A DNA stretch of 64,000 nt from Vibrio methylphosphonaticus (GCF_023634655.1 NZ_JAMKMS010000001.1:62001-126000); one strand, 5' to 3'. Shown: positions 1-8,234, counted from the stretch's first letter. Numbers and translations: made by a program. Notes: a model not told the origin generated them from the letters alone.

Positions 1-296
1 TTTTGCTTGCGCAGCATGTCAAAGCACAGGTTTCGAGTTATCGTATAAATCCACGTCGATACCGCGCTTTTTTGATCGTCAAACAAGTGCGCTTTCTGCC
101 ATACCGCCGCCATCGCTTCCTGGACGATTTCGATAGCGACCTGCTCATTGCTGATATACCTGAAAGCAAACTGCTTCAACCTTGGTGAGTAATAGTGAAA
201 CAGGACGGCGTAGGCGTGTTTATCTCGCGACTTAACCTTAGCCATACATTCGTTCCATTCTTGCTTGCTAAGTGTTTCTGATTCGTCTGCAATCAT
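1..296 (-). CDS. ECF-family RNA polymerase sigma factor, 5' part only
   Basis: Reading the minus strand from an ATG at 296 gives 98 codons that run off the left edge. The translation begins MIADESETLSKQEWNECM and continues with a clear sigma-70 region 2: the YAVLFHYYSPRLKQFAF core helix, then WIYTITRNLCFDMLRKQ, the -10 recognition end. This is an alternative sigma factor of the extracytoplasmic function class. The promoter upstream resembles the ECF11 (RpoE-ChrR, singlet-oxygen/photooxidative stress) type, so a ChrR zinc anti-sigma gene would be expected beyond the edge; that is inference. The LON-domain gene lies 118 bp upstream in the same direction. Family call is firm; subgroup is moderate. 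Confidence 0.85.
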   Translation of the reverse strand, partial: MIADESETLSKQEWNECMAKVKSRDKHAYAVLFHYYSPRLKQFAFRYISNEQVAIEIVQEAMAAVWQKAHLFDDQKSAVSTWIYTITRNLCFDMLRKQ

Positions 297-337
297 ACAC
301 AAAATCCTAAGTTAGCTGCATTACGTCATTAGTACAG

Positions 338-364
338 TGTACGCACGGTTTAGAAAATGGATCA
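338..364 (-). promoter_or_regulatory. ECF11-like autoregulatory promoter of the sigma factor gene
   Basis: On the minus strand TGATCC (359-364) is followed after 15 bp by CGTACA (338-343), about 40 bp before the sigma factor ATG. TGATCC with a CGTA-type -10 is the known promoter signature of the RpoE-ChrR (ECF11) group, whose genes are usually autoregulated. The match and spacing are seen directly; recognition by this sigma is inferred. Confidence 0.6.
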
Positions 365-414
365 AAATTAACACGATTTTTCGATTGTCATCACTCAACG
401 AGTCTTTTGAAGTT

Positions 415-1014
415 TTAGCCATTGGGCTTGGGTTCAAGTAATCCGTGCTTCGTTATCGCTTTTTCTATGTAGCTCAGCATTGCTTCGCAGTTGGGCTGCG
501 CCACTAATTGTTCAAATTCGTGGCAGGATACTGGCAATACTTCTAACCACCTTTGACTAACCCAAGTCGCGTCGTCATAGAAACAATGTAAATACAGCGA
601 CTCTAGGGTAGGAAACGCGTTGTAGACTTCTTGTAATCGTTCCCCTATAAACGCTTGATGTTTACTTAAGGTTAGAGGTTGCCATGACGGTAACCAATCG
701 ACATCAGCGACTCTCAAACCATCGTGCTCGCTAACCACGTTATTGATTAAAAAACGCTTGATACCCGACACGGTTATCCCCAACAGGCCGCCTTCCAAAA
801 CTTCAAAGTCAACGATACTAACGAATGTCCCTATCTGCGTCACATTGCTTGGTGCACTACCTGCGCTCTCGTCAATTAAACACATGCCAAAACCAGCGCT
901 CTCTTTTAAACACTGAGTCACCATTCGCTTGTAGCGAGGTTCGAAGATTCGTAATTTCATTTTCCCTTCGGGTAACACAATGGACCCCAGAGGAAATAAC
1001 ATTATTTGAGACAT
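415..1014 (-). CDS. LON peptidase substrate-binding domain protein (COG2802)
   Basis: 199 aa. The whole protein corresponds to the N-terminal substrate-binding domain of Lon (PF02190) without the ATPase or protease parts: it opens MLFPLGSIVLPEGKMKLRIFEPRYKRMV and contains the GFGMCLIDE and FEVLEGGLLGITVSG strands. The start ATG at 1014 has GGAGCTTGA immediately upstream. Such stand-alone LON-domain proteins are thought to bind proteins or peptides, but no precise function is established. It sits directly upstream of the ECF sigma factor on the same strand, and its own upstream region has a second ECF11-like promoter, so it probably belongs to that stress regulon. Family call is secure; role unknown. 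Confidence 0.85.
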   Translation of the reverse strand: MSQIMLFPLGSIVLPEGKMKLRIFEPRYKRMVTQCLKESAGFGMCLIDESAGSAPSNVTQIGTFVSIVDFEVLEGGLLGITVSGIKRFLINNVVSEHDGLRVADVDWLPSWQPLTLSKHQAFIGERLQEVYNAFPTLESLYLHCFYDDATWVSQRWLEVLPVSCHEFEQLVAQPNCEAMLSYIEKAITKHGLLEPKPNG

Positions 1015-1043
1015 TCAAGCTCCTTATCGATATGCACAACGTT

Positions 1044-1071
1044 TTTACGCAGCAATCAGGAAATTCGATCA
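1044..1071 (-). promoter_or_regulatory. Second ECF11-like promoter, upstream of the LON-domain gene
   Basis: On the minus strand TGATCG (1066-1071) and CGTAAA (1044-1049) are separated by 16 bp, 30 bp before the LON-gene ATG. It resembles the element before the sigma gene, with one mismatch in the -35. Weaker than the first element taken alone, but the pairing with the sigma locus makes it credible. Confidence 0.45.
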
Positions 1072-1178
1072 TCGCATAAAAGTTTGTTAGCAAACCTAGC
1101 AAGCTTGTTAATAAAACGATGCCCAACATTGGTTGATTTGTATGCGATTCATAAAAGTTCCCTTTAACCTTTAATAAG

Positions 1179-1194
1179 TGTGATGGCAGTCTCA
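1179..1194. promoter_or_regulatory. CRP binding site upstream of ompK
   Basis: TGTGA-N6-TCTCA matches the CRP consensus TGTGA-N6-TCACA at nine of ten core positions. Its centre (about 1186.5) lies some 72 bp upstream of the start point expected from the promoter at 1225-1252, a classic class I activator position. The 311-bp gap 1015-1325 also holds the LON-gene promoter and a long ompK leader. Confidence 0.5.
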
Positions 1195-1224
1195 ATATTT
1201 AGCAACCGTTTGCGATGTTGCACA

Positions 1225-1252
1225 TTTACTTTGAGACACAAATCGCTATCAT
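1225..1252 (+). promoter_or_regulatory. Predicted sigma-70 promoter of ompK
   Basis: TTTACT (1225-1230), a 16-bp spacer, then TATCAT (1247-1252). Transcription from here would give a leader of about 67 nt before the ATG at 1326. Confidence 0.4.
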
Positions 1253-1325
1253 GCGTCCCCATCGGATGAGTTCGCACGGAAAGCGACCAATTTTCAGTAC
1301 AACTTTAAAAAGAGTAGTTCTCATT

Positions 1326-2114
1326 ATGCGTAAATCACTTTTAGCTCTTGGCGTTGTTGCAGCAGCGGCTTCAGTTCCAGCTTCAGCAGAATATCTATAC
1401 GGTTTCGGTGGTGTTTATCTTGATCACCAAAGCTGGGATCACGGTTTTAGCCCAGTCAATGACAATGTTGGCGACCAACGTAACCAGTTTGTTCTAGGTC
1501 TTGAAGGTGGTGCTGGATTTACTTGGGGTGAGATTTACGGTTTCTACGATCGTGAAAGTGTTGAGAAGAACTCATCAGAGCAAAAGAACTCAATGAAAGG
1601 TTCTGCGCACGTTTACCTAGGCGACTCTGGCGTATCTTTGTACGGTCAGTTCTATCACCACGATAACCCAGGACAAAGCGAAACTAACCGCGTGCTAGGT
1701 GTTGGCTATACAGCACTTCAAGGCGATAACTGGTTTTTCAAACCATGGGTGGGTGTTCATGACATCACATCATGGGATTCGTACTCTGCTCAAGATGGGT
1801 ATGAGAACGTAAATGGTAACAACGGCTACATGGCTGGTTGGACAGCACGTTACGGCTTTAACGCTTTTGGCCAAAACTTCTCGTTCGTAAACTGGAACGA
1901 AATCGAATTTGATCGCAACGATGAGTACGCTCATAACCAAGGCGGAAAAACTGGCTTGAACGGCGCACTACTATTCAACTGGCACGCAACTGAAAACGTT
2001 ACCGCTGCGATCCAGTACCGTTACTTCCAAAATAAACTCGGTGTTTGGGGCTCTTCAGGCAACCAACAGCACTACGGTGATGCAATCATCTACCGTATGC
2101 AATACAACTTCTAA
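1326..2114 (+). CDS. ompK: Outer membrane protein OmpK (nucleoside-specific channel/Tsx family)
   Basis: 262 aa from the ATG at 1326; the frame is open upstream, but the signal peptide MRKSLLALGVVAAAASVPASA, cleaved before EYLYGFGG, fixes this start. The mature part is rich in aromatic, alternating beta strands and ends in YRMQYNF, the C-terminal phenylalanine typical of outer-membrane barrels. OmpK of vibrios is the 12-stranded Tsx-like porin that serves as receptor for broad-host-range vibriophage KVP40. It is a single-gene unit: a CRP site and promoter lie upstream and a strong terminator follows. CRP control would parallel E. coli tsx. Confidence 0.9.
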   Translation: MRKSLLALGVVAAAASVPASAEYLYGFGGVYLDHQSWDHGFSPVNDNVGDQRNQFVLGLEGGAGFTWGEIYGFYDRESVEKNSSEQKNSMKGSAHVYLGDSGVSLYGQFYHHDNPGQSETNRVLGVGYTALQGDNWFFKPWVGVHDITSWDSYSAQDGYENVNGNNGYMAGWTARYGFNAFGQNFSFVNWNEIEFDRNDEYAHNQGGKTGLNGALLFNWHATENVTAAIQYRYFQNKLGVWGSSGNQQHYGDAIIYRMQYNF

Positions 2115-2138
2115 TTCCTATTCAATAGAAGAAGTTCG

Positions 2139-2166
2139 AAAAAATGGCGCATTCGCGCCATTTTTT
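2139..2166 (+). terminator. Rho-independent terminator of ompK
   Basis: Stem TGGCGC / GCGCCA with a 4-nt ATTC loop, flanked by an A-run and followed by six Ts. Confidence 0.85.
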
Positions 2167-2229
2167 ATGCCTGTTACTTTCGAGTATTAGTGATAATTTT
2201 GCTATTCTTCGCCTATTACTCGTAACTCA

Positions 2230-3132
2230 ATGCCTGCTGTGAACATAACTATACTTGGCCCCGGTGCCATCGGCTCTTTGTATGCGTACAAATTAAAGCA
2301 AGCCGGACACGATGTGTCTATTTGGGGAAGAAGCCCCAATAGTACCGTCGACATCCAATTGGACCACTTGCCACCACTGCCTTTTGCGAATCAAAATCTC
2401 GTTGTACTCAAACGCACCGACCTGTTAATCGTGACACTGAAAGCCTGGCAAGTTGAAGCAGCGTTATCACCGTTACTTCCGCTGTTACACCCCGACACCA
2501 TGATTTTGTTTTTGCACAATGGTATGGGCAGTGTCGACAAACTGGCCAACGCACTGGCGAACTTCCCGGTACTCCTCGGTACTAGTACACACGGTGCACT
2601 CAGAGTCAACGCTTTGCATGTCAACCACACTGGTCTAGGGGAAACCCACATCGGAGCTTGGAATGACAAAGGGCAACAATGCCAGTTTTTATCTGACGTA
2701 CTTCACCATGCTCTCTCGCCAGTAAAATGGCACACATCCATCCAACATGCACTGTGGACTAAACTGATCATAAATTGCGCAATAAACCCGCTAACCGCAC
2801 TGGAGAATTGCAGCAATGGGCAACTGTCCGAACCGCGCTACCGACATCAGATTGAACAAATAATCGATGAAGCGCAGTCTTGTGCAGAAAAGGTGGACGT
2901 GACTTTAGATAAGGCTTCTCTCAAAGAAACGGTCTTCAACGTCATCACTAAGACGGCTAAGAACTACTCGTCCATGCAACAAGATATCAGCCAGCAACGC
3001 ACCAGTGAAATTGAGTTCATTACTGGTTATGTCGTTAGCATTGCGGAAAGATATCAACTTGATATTCCGGAAAATAATGCCCTTTTTAAACAAATAAAAT
3101 GCATTGAAGCCAGTTGGAGCAAACATGACTAA
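2230..3132 (+). CDS. panE: 2-dehydropantoate 2-reductase
   Basis: 300 aa, the usual length. Reduces ketopantoate to pantoate with NADPH in the pantothenate/CoA pathway (cytosol). The N-terminus MPAVNITILGPGAIGSLYAY carries the Rossmann GxGxxG dinucleotide motif (GPGAIG, residues 10-15). The LHNGMGS segment (about 95-101) and LWTKLIINCAINPLTAL (about 176-192) with the catalytic lysine K179 are ApbA/PanE hallmarks. The ATG at 2230 has only a poor Shine-Dalgarno. It is the first gene of a tightly overlapping panE-yajL-csdA unit. Confidence 0.9.
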   Translation: MPAVNITILGPGAIGSLYAYKLKQAGHDVSIWGRSPNSTVDIQLDHLPPLPFANQNLVVLKRTDLLIVTLKAWQVEAALSPLLPLLHPDTMILFLHNGMGSVDKLANALANFPVLLGTSTHGALRVNALHVNHTGLGETHIGAWNDKGQQCQFLSDVLHHALSPVKWHTSIQHALWTKLIINCAINPLTALENCSNGQLSEPRYRHQIEQIIDEAQSCAEKVDVTLDKASLKETVFNVITKTAKNYSSMQQDISQQRTSEIEFITGYVVSIAERYQLDIPENNALFKQIKCIEASWSKHD

Positions 3133-3727
3133 ACGAATATTGGTGCCGATTGCGCCTGGCACTGAAGAAATGGAAGCCATCACCATCATAGACACCATGA
3201 TCAGAGCCGGCTTTCAAGTTACAACGGCAAGCGCCGCTTTCGATGGTAGCTTAACAATGAAAGGCTCACGAGGCATTACGTTAACCGCCGACTGCAAATT
3301 AGTCGACGTGGCTGATGATGAATTTGACGTCATCGCTCTACCGGGCGGCGTTGGCGGTGCTGAGGTATTCAGAGACAGTGTGGTATTGGTTGAAATGGTG
3401 CGCCAGCATAAATATGAAGGCAAATTACTCGGTGCGATCTGCGCCGCACCCGCCTTGGTGCTCGTTCACCACGACCTATACCCGGATGCGCTCATGACAT
3501 GCCACCCTAGCTTTCAATCACATATCGCTGATGCGTGCTGGCGGCCTAAACGCGTCACGTTAGATGTCAATCACAACCTGATGACGAGTCAAGGACCCGG
3601 TACCGCACTTGAGTTTTCGATCGAACTCATTATTGCCCTATGTGGTAAAGAAAAAGCCTGGCAAGTGGCGGAGCCTATGGTCACGAATCCAACCTTGCAC
3701 TATCACGAAATGGGGAAAAGAACATGA
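3125..3727 (+). CDS. yajL: DJ-1/PfpI-family protein YajL (covalent chaperone/deglycase)
   Basis: 200 aa. The longer open frame starts at 3104, but MTKRILVPIAPGTEEMEA at 3125, preceded by GGAG, is the family N-terminus. The nucleophile elbow GAICAAPA places the reactive cysteine at residue 106, the same number as in human DJ-1, with the conserved Glu in PGTEEME (15). YajL is a cytosolic oxidative-stress protein acting on thiol or glycation damage; the exact reaction is debated. The gene overlaps the end of panE by 8 bp and its stop overlaps the csdA start (ATGA), so the three are probably translationally coupled. Confidence 0.9.
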   Translation: MTKRILVPIAPGTEEMEAITIIDTMIRAGFQVTTASAAFDGSLTMKGSRGITLTADCKLVDVADDEFDVIALPGGVGGAEVFRDSVVLVEMVRQHKYEGKLLGAICAAPALVLVHHDLYPDALMTCHPSFQSHIADACWRPKRVTLDVNHNLMTSQGPGTALEFSIELIIALCGKEKAWQVAEPMVTNPTLHYHEMGKRT

Positions 3728-4923
3728 CCGCTCTCCAAGCTATCCGTGAACAATTTCCGGCCTTATCTCAAGATATTGTCTACCTCGATAGCGCCGCGAC
3801 CACTCAAAAGCCGCAAGTCGTCATCGATTGTCTAACTGACTACTACAAAAATCAAAATGCTAACGTGCATCGAGGTAGCCACTCACTCACCGCTCAAGCA
3901 ACAAGCCGTTTTGAAGGTGCTCGCGACACCGTTGCACGCTTTATCAATGCTTCCTCAAGCAAAGAGATCATTTGGACGAGGGGCGCAACGGAAGCACTTA
4001 ACCTCATTGCTCAGACCTATGCACGCAGTCGCCTTCAGCCCGGAGATGAGATTCTAATCTCTGAAATGGAACATCATGCCAACATCGTACCTTGGCAGAT
4101 TGTGGCCGAACAAACAGGGGCATCAATCGTCAAAATTCCGATGACACCGGACTGTCAAATTGATGCTAAACAAGCCGCAGGTTTAATCAACGAACGCACC
4201 AAGATTGTTGCCATTGCTCAAGTCACCAATGTCACCGGCAGTCGCCTACCTATTGAGGCGATCATTGCTACAACGCGTGAAAAGAGTCGCGCTGTCGTCG
4301 TCATTGATGGCGCACAAGGCATTGTACATGAGCATACTGACGTCCAAGCACTCGATGTCGATTTCTATGTTTTTTCGGGTCATAAGCTGTATGCACCTGC
4401 AGGAATTGGTGTGCTGTATGGCAAACAAGCCCTGCTTGAATCCATGCCACCATGGCATGGCGGTGGGAAGATGGTCGAACACGTTAGTTTTACGCAAACC
4501 ACCTTCTCGGCGCTACCGGGAAAATTTGAAGCGGGCACCCCGAATGTCGCTGGCGCATTAGCCCTAGCCTGCGCGATTCAATGGCGAGAGCAGTATGATT
4601 TATCTGAACTAGAGCAGCATGTCGCCGCACTTCAACAAAGAGCATTCGATGCACTTAGCGCGATGGATGATATTACGGTGATCGGTTATCAACCCGGTTC
4701 CAGCGTGATTACCTTCATCATGCAAGGCGTTCATCACCAAGACATCGCCACCTTGCTAGATCAGCAACACATTGCCGTTCGCTCAGGGCACCACTGCGCG
4801 CACCCACTGATGGACGCACTTGGTGTCAAAGGCACGGTGAGAGCTTCCTTTGCTATTTACAACACACTACAAGAGGTCGATCGTTTCATCGAGGCACTTG
4901 AGAAAAGCGTCGATATCCTTTGA
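3724..4923 (+). CDS. csdA: Cysteine desulfurase CsdA (class V aminotransferase, SufS-type)
   Basis: 399 aa. PLP enzyme releasing sulfur from L-cysteine as enzyme-bound persulfide. The PLP-binding lysine is K221 (SGHKLYAPAG) and the catalytic cysteine C358 in RSGHHCAHPL, matching the position in E. coli CsdA. The N-terminal YLDSAATTQKP is typical of group II desulfurases. The start overlaps the yajL stop by 4 bp. Its partner csdE is immediately downstream but on the opposite strand, converging on a shared terminator, so here the two subunits are not co-transcribed. SufS is the alternative name for such proteins, but the csdE/tcdA neighbours favour CsdA. Confidence 0.9.
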   Translation: MTALQAIREQFPALSQDIVYLDSAATTQKPQVVIDCLTDYYKNQNANVHRGSHSLTAQATSRFEGARDTVARFINASSSKEIIWTRGATEALNLIAQTYARSRLQPGDEILISEMEHHANIVPWQIVAEQTGASIVKIPMTPDCQIDAKQAAGLINERTKIVAIAQVTNVTGSRLPIEAIIATTREKSRAVVVIDGAQGIVHEHTDVQALDVDFYVFSGHKLYAPAGIGVLYGKQALLESMPPWHGGGKMVEHVSFTQTTFSALPGKFEAGTPNVAGALALACAIQWREQYDLSELEQHVAALQQRAFDALSAMDDITVIGYQPGSSVITFIMQGVHHQDIATLLDQQHIAVRSGHHCAHPLMDALGVKGTVRASFAIYNTLQEVDRFIEALEKSVDIL

Positions 4924-4962
4924 TGATATTGCAGTTAAATAGGCAAGAGAGATCGACAAGAT

Positions 4963-5002
4963 AAAAAAACGCCATTCAACGAAAGTTTGAATGGCGTTTT
5001 TA
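4963..5002. terminator. Bidirectional terminator between csdA and csdE
   Basis: Stem ACGCCATTCAA / TTGAATGGCGT with a 7-nt loop, flanked by seven As on the left and five Ts on the right, so it can serve csdA (+) and csdE (-). Confidence 0.8.
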
Positions 5003-5052
5003 TTGAATACGAGATCTTACTGGAAGTCGGTGTCACACCTTACTTCCAATAA

Positions 5053-5076
5053 TTTGCTTATTTGCTTATTTGCTTA
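5053..5076. repeat. Three perfect 8-bp tandem repeats (TTTGCTTA)
   Basis: Three copies ending one base before the csdE stop triplet. One of several short intergenic arrays in the window. Confidence 0.8.
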
Positions 5077-5077
5077 T

Positions 5078-5503
5078 TTACTGAATTACTGTCGCTTTAA
5101 CCGTCTCTACGATGGCTTTCAAACCATTGCCGCGAGAAGGGCTAAGATGATTGACTAAGTTTAGCTGGTCAAAGTAACCATCAATATCAAAAGCCAAAAT
5201 TTGCTGAGCCGTTTTATTATGGTAAGCCGCCAAAACAATGGCGATTAAACCACGAACGATTCGCGCGTCGGAATCTGCATCAATGTGCCAAACTCCCGCC
5301 TCTTCAGTCATGTGTAGCCAGACCGAACTTTCACAGCCCGAGACCAAGACCTGATCTTTCTTTGCTTCTGCATCCAACACAGGGAGTAATTTCCCCCACT
5401 TAACCACTTGGCGATAGCGCGCTTCCCAACCATGAAGACCAGTCATCGTACTCACAATATCGCTTGCGGTAATTTCCGTACCAAAAGGTTGGTTATCTGT
5501 CAT
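5078..5503 (-). CDS. csdE: Sulfur acceptor protein CsdE (SufE family)
   Basis: 141 aa. SufE-fold protein that accepts the persulfide from CsdA and stimulates its activity. The acceptor cysteine is C57 in QVLVSGCESSVWL, the conserved family motif; the middle YRQVVKWGKLLPVL is also diagnostic. ATG at 5503 with AAGAGG upstream. It lies 10 bp downstream of tcdA on the same strand, as in the E. coli csdA-csdE-tcdA order, except that csdA here is on the other strand. Confidence 0.9.
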   Translation of the reverse strand: MTDNQPFGTEITASDIVSTMTGLHGWEARYRQVVKWGKLLPVLDAEAKKDQVLVSGCESSVWLHMTEEAGVWHIDADSDARIVRGLIAIVLAAYHNKTAQQILAFDIDGYFDQLNLVNHLSPSRGNGLKAIVETVKATVIQ

Positions 5504-5513
5504 GACGGCCTCT

Positions 5514-6323
5514 TTATCCTCTATATTTCTGAATCAATCTGTCGACAATTCTAGACACTGCCACAAAACCAAAGCTTGCTGTCACCACGGTTGCCGCACC
5601 AAATCCGCTGGCGCAGTCCATTCGCTTTGGACCTTCCGCTGTTGACTTAACCCCACAAACCGAGCCATCAGCTTGCGGGTATTTCAATTGTTCAGTCGAA
5701 AACACACAGTCTATACCGAACTTCCTAGCTGGGTTTTTGGGGAAATTATGATGACGGCGCAATGTATCTTTGAGCTTCTTCGCCAAGGGATCTTGAATCG
5801 TTTTAGTTAGATCGGCGATTTGGATTTGGGTCGGATCAACCTGACCGCCAGCGCCACCCGTCGTAATCACCTTAATCTTATTGCTGCGACAATACGCCAG
5901 CAACGCTGCTTTAGGCTTCATGCTATCAATCGCATCGAGAACATAATCAAACTCTTTGCTGATGTATTCCGCGATATTTTCTGGCTCGATAAAATCATCG
6001 ATAAGATTGATCTTACACTCTGGATTTATCAGCTTTACACGCTCAGCCATCACTTCAATTTTACTCTGACCAACCGTGCCTGTCATCGCATGAATTTGAC
6101 GGTTAATGTTCGTCACACACACGTCGTCCATATCGATGAGGGTTAATTCACCAACTCCAGTACGCGCCAGTGCTTCTACTGCCCACGAGCCAACACCACC
6201 AATACCCACTACACACACATGCGCGGCACGAAGTATTTCAACTTCACTTTGCCCATACAGACGTCGCGTACCACCGAATCGTTGATTATAATTGTCGGAG
6301 GCTGGTTGGTTTAGTTCTCGCAT
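5514..6323 (-). CDS. tcdA: tRNA threonylcarbamoyladenosine dehydratase TcdA (CsdL)
   Basis: 269 aa. E1-like ATP-dependent enzyme converting t6A37 of tRNA to the cyclic form ct6A. The Rossmann/adenylation motif VVGIGGVGSWAVEALARTG lies near residues 37-55, followed by DMDDVCVTNINRQ, which binds ATP and magnesium, and the ThiF-family DAIDSM segment. The C-terminal GFGAATVVTASFGFVAV is usual for the TcdA branch. It works with the CsdA-CsdE sulfur relay, which fits the adjacent csdE. First gene of a two-gene minus-strand unit; the mltA terminator precedes it. Confidence 0.92.
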   Translation of the reverse strand: MRELNQPASDNYNQRFGGTRRLYGQSEVEILRAAHVCVVGIGGVGSWAVEALARTGVGELTLIDMDDVCVTNINRQIHAMTGTVGQSKIEVMAERVKLINPECKINLIDDFIEPENIAEYISKEFDYVLDAIDSMKPKAALLAYCRSNKIKVITTGGAGGQVDPTQIQIADLTKTIQDPLAKKLKDTLRRHHNFPKNPARKFGIDCVFSTEQLKYPQADGSVCGVKSTAEGPKRMDCASGFGAATVVTASFGFVAVSRIVDRLIQKYRG

Positions 6324-6346
6324 AACACTACCTAGCTAATGATGAG

Positions 6347-6383
6347 TAAAAAAGAAAGAGTGCGATTTATACGCACTCTTTCT
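6347..6383 (-). terminator. Rho-independent terminator of mltA
   Basis: Minus-strand stem AGAAAGAGTGCG / CGCACTCTTTCT (12 bp, 7-nt loop), followed by a T-run. One of the strongest hairpins in the window. Confidence 0.85.
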
Positions 6384-6415
6384 ATAAAGGTCAACTGCTG
6401 CTCTTTTTCAAACAA

Positions 6416-7531
6416 TTATTTCTTTTTATCGACGCTTTTTTCCGGGGAGAGTGCCCAAGGATTTTGCGAAGGAGAGTTCTCTAGACCCAACTTCCAAACC
6501 CGACCAAAGTGCTTATAGTGCCCCGCTTGGGTACCCGCAAAATCGCCTAGCCCGTGGTACAGGTCAAAGTGATTCCCTTTCACCGCACCACCCGTATCTA
6601 ATACGATCAATAGTCGCAGTTCATGTGCACCGCTCCACGTACCATCAGCGTTAAGTAATGGGACCTCGGCTAGAATAGGGGTTCCCATTGGAAAAGTGCT
6701 ACGATCGCCAGCAACGGCTGCCATTGCCTGAAGTGGGATACCAGCGCTACCCGTCACGGGCGCCGCCTTTTGCGGAGCAAAAAAGACGAAGGAGGTATTT
6801 TCTTCAAGTAAAGCTTGAACCGTTTTCTCGTCTTGCGTCATTACCCAGTCTTTAATGGCTTTTAGCGACATCTTTTCTTTCGGCACTTCATCGCGATCGA
6901 TTAAAACGCGACCAATGCTCACATAAGCGCGATTATTTTTTCCTGCGTAAGCAAAGTATTCTAAGGTGTCGTCATCACCAAAGTGGACAAAGCCACTGCC
7001 TTGGACTTCCATGATGAATGGATCAATTAAGTTATCCGCATAGCCAAGCTCTAGGCCCTGACCATTCAAAGCTCCCCCATAGATTTCAGCACGCGTTGGG
7101 CAGTCTTGCTGACAATCGGGAAGACCATAAACCGGGTATTTAAACTTCTCATCAGGACGATGGCGCAGTTCCATAACCGGTGAGAAATAGCCAGTAAACA
7201 AAACGTTACCTTTTTTATCCCCACCACCGAGTTGCGCAGCTTGAACACCATACTCACTGAGCTGTTTAGGGTCACCGCTCTTTATCGCCCACTCTTGTAG
7301 CTGTTCATATAGCGGTTGATACGTTTTCGCCATCGATGGCGAGTTCTTAGTGACTTCAGCCGCTTGCTTTTCAAAACTATTGAAATTTCTTGGCTGATTG
7401 GACTCAATCACTTCTGTCTTGTTCAAAAATGATGGGAACTCTTGGTCATGATACTGTTGTGCGCGATCCGTTTGTTGAGCACAACCAAAAACCAGTAAAA
7501 CTGAAGCCAATGGTAAAATACGTTTTATCAA
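6416..7531 (-). CDS. mltA: Membrane-bound lytic murein transglycosylase A (lipoprotein)
   Basis: 371 aa. Outer-membrane lipoprotein that cleaves peptidoglycan, forming 1,6-anhydromuropeptides. Lipoprotein signal MIKRILPLASVLLVFGC with lipobox LVFGC (Cys17). The MltA domain has FTGYFSPVMELRHRPDEKF, MEVQGSGFVHF and, near the C-terminus, LLIVLDTGGAVKGNHFDLY, the 3D-type motif with the catalytic aspartate. The start codon is TTG with AAGGGA nine bases upstream. The tcdA-mltA-argA-recD order mirrors E. coli, but amiC, which lies between mltA and argA there, is missing. Confidence 0.92.
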   Translation of the reverse strand: MIKRILPLASVLLVFGCAQQTDRAQQYHDQEFPSFLNKTEVIESNQPRNFNSFEKQAAEVTKNSPSMAKTYQPLYEQLQEWAIKSGDPKQLSEYGVQAAQLGGGDKKGNVLFTGYFSPVMELRHRPDEKFKYPVYGLPDCQQDCPTRAEIYGGALNGQGLELGYADNLIDPFIMEVQGSGFVHFGDDDTLEYFAYAGKNNRAYVSIGRVLIDRDEVPKEKMSLKAIKDWVMTQDEKTVQALLEENTSFVFFAPQKAAPVTGSAGIPLQAMAAVAGDRSTFPMGTPILAEVPLLNADGTWSGAHELRLLIVLDTGGAVKGNHFDLYHGLGDFAGTQAGHYKHFGRVWKLGLENSPSQNPWALSPEKSVDKKK

Positions 7532-7601
7532 GATTGTTATCCCTTATTTATGTTGCATTCAGGATGGCAAACTCTTTAAAAAATCGCAATAAAACGTAGG
7601 G

Positions 7602-8027
7602 TTATCGAAGGCTTTTTTTGTGTTTTCCTGACAATTCAAACACGGGATGGTAATGCGTGGGTGATAATTGCTGCAATTGGGTTTTGTTTTTATTGAGCAC
7701 TTGATACTGATAGCGAACATCACCGGAATAAAAGGTTATCAAATCCCCTTTTAAATCAAAGTTGGTCGCCACTATTCTGTGGTTTATCATCACACCATTT
7801 TCACCAAGTTCGAACCAATCTTTCACGTAAGAAGCGGCATTTTTTTCCACCCACATCCCATAAACCGACGATTTTGGGTTGCTATGGCTCTGGTAACGCT
7901 GAATCAAATCCTGATAAAGATTCATCACCGCAACCGTGCCAATAATCGCCAATAGAATCAGAACTCGTTCAAACCACCTACTGCTTTTTTTAGGTGACGT
8001 AGAGCTCACCACTTGAGACGTTTTCAT
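7602..8027 (-). CDS. Small membrane-anchored protein, DUF2850-like (function unknown)
   Basis: 141 aa. After about 20 polar residues there is one hydrophobic segment (VLILLAIIGTVAVMNLY, roughly 22-38), then a soluble domain with YGMWVEKNAASYVKDWFELGENGVMINHRIVAT, likely beta-rich and periplasmic (N-in anchor). I recognise it as resembling the Vibrio DUF2850 family from memory, without a search. It is 70 bp upstream of mltA on the same strand with no terminator between, so it may share its transcript. No function can be given. Confidence 0.65.
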   Translation of the reverse strand: MKTSQVVSSTSPKKSSRWFERVLILLAIIGTVAVMNLYQDLIQRYQSHSNPKSSVYGMWVEKNAASYVKDWFELGENGVMINHRIVATNFDLKGDLITFYSGDVRYQYQVLNKNKTQLQQLSPTHYHPVFELSGKHKKSLR

Positions 8028-8167
8028 CGAAATAAATCTAAGCCTCCATGAGCAATCCGATTACCTTGCATTATGCACCTCTGTTCCAATAACTGCGACG
8101 ACAACTTAGTACGACCATATTTTTCACTGCGTTGATTTGGCTATCCTTTAAATTTCACTTGCACACA

Positions 8168-8185
8168 GATGAATAAAAAGTCATT
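8168..8185. promoter_or_regulatory. ARG box (ArgR operator) upstream of argA
   Basis: The core TGAAT-AAAA-AGTCA matches the ARG-box consensus TGAAT-W4-ATTCA at 13 of 14 positions and lies 50 bp upstream of the argA start. A second box at the usual 3-bp spacing is not convincing. Confidence 0.5.
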
Positions 8186-8234
8186 ATTTCCACATAAATA
8201 ACAAAACTTCAGCTGTCAGTAGAAGGTTACCATC

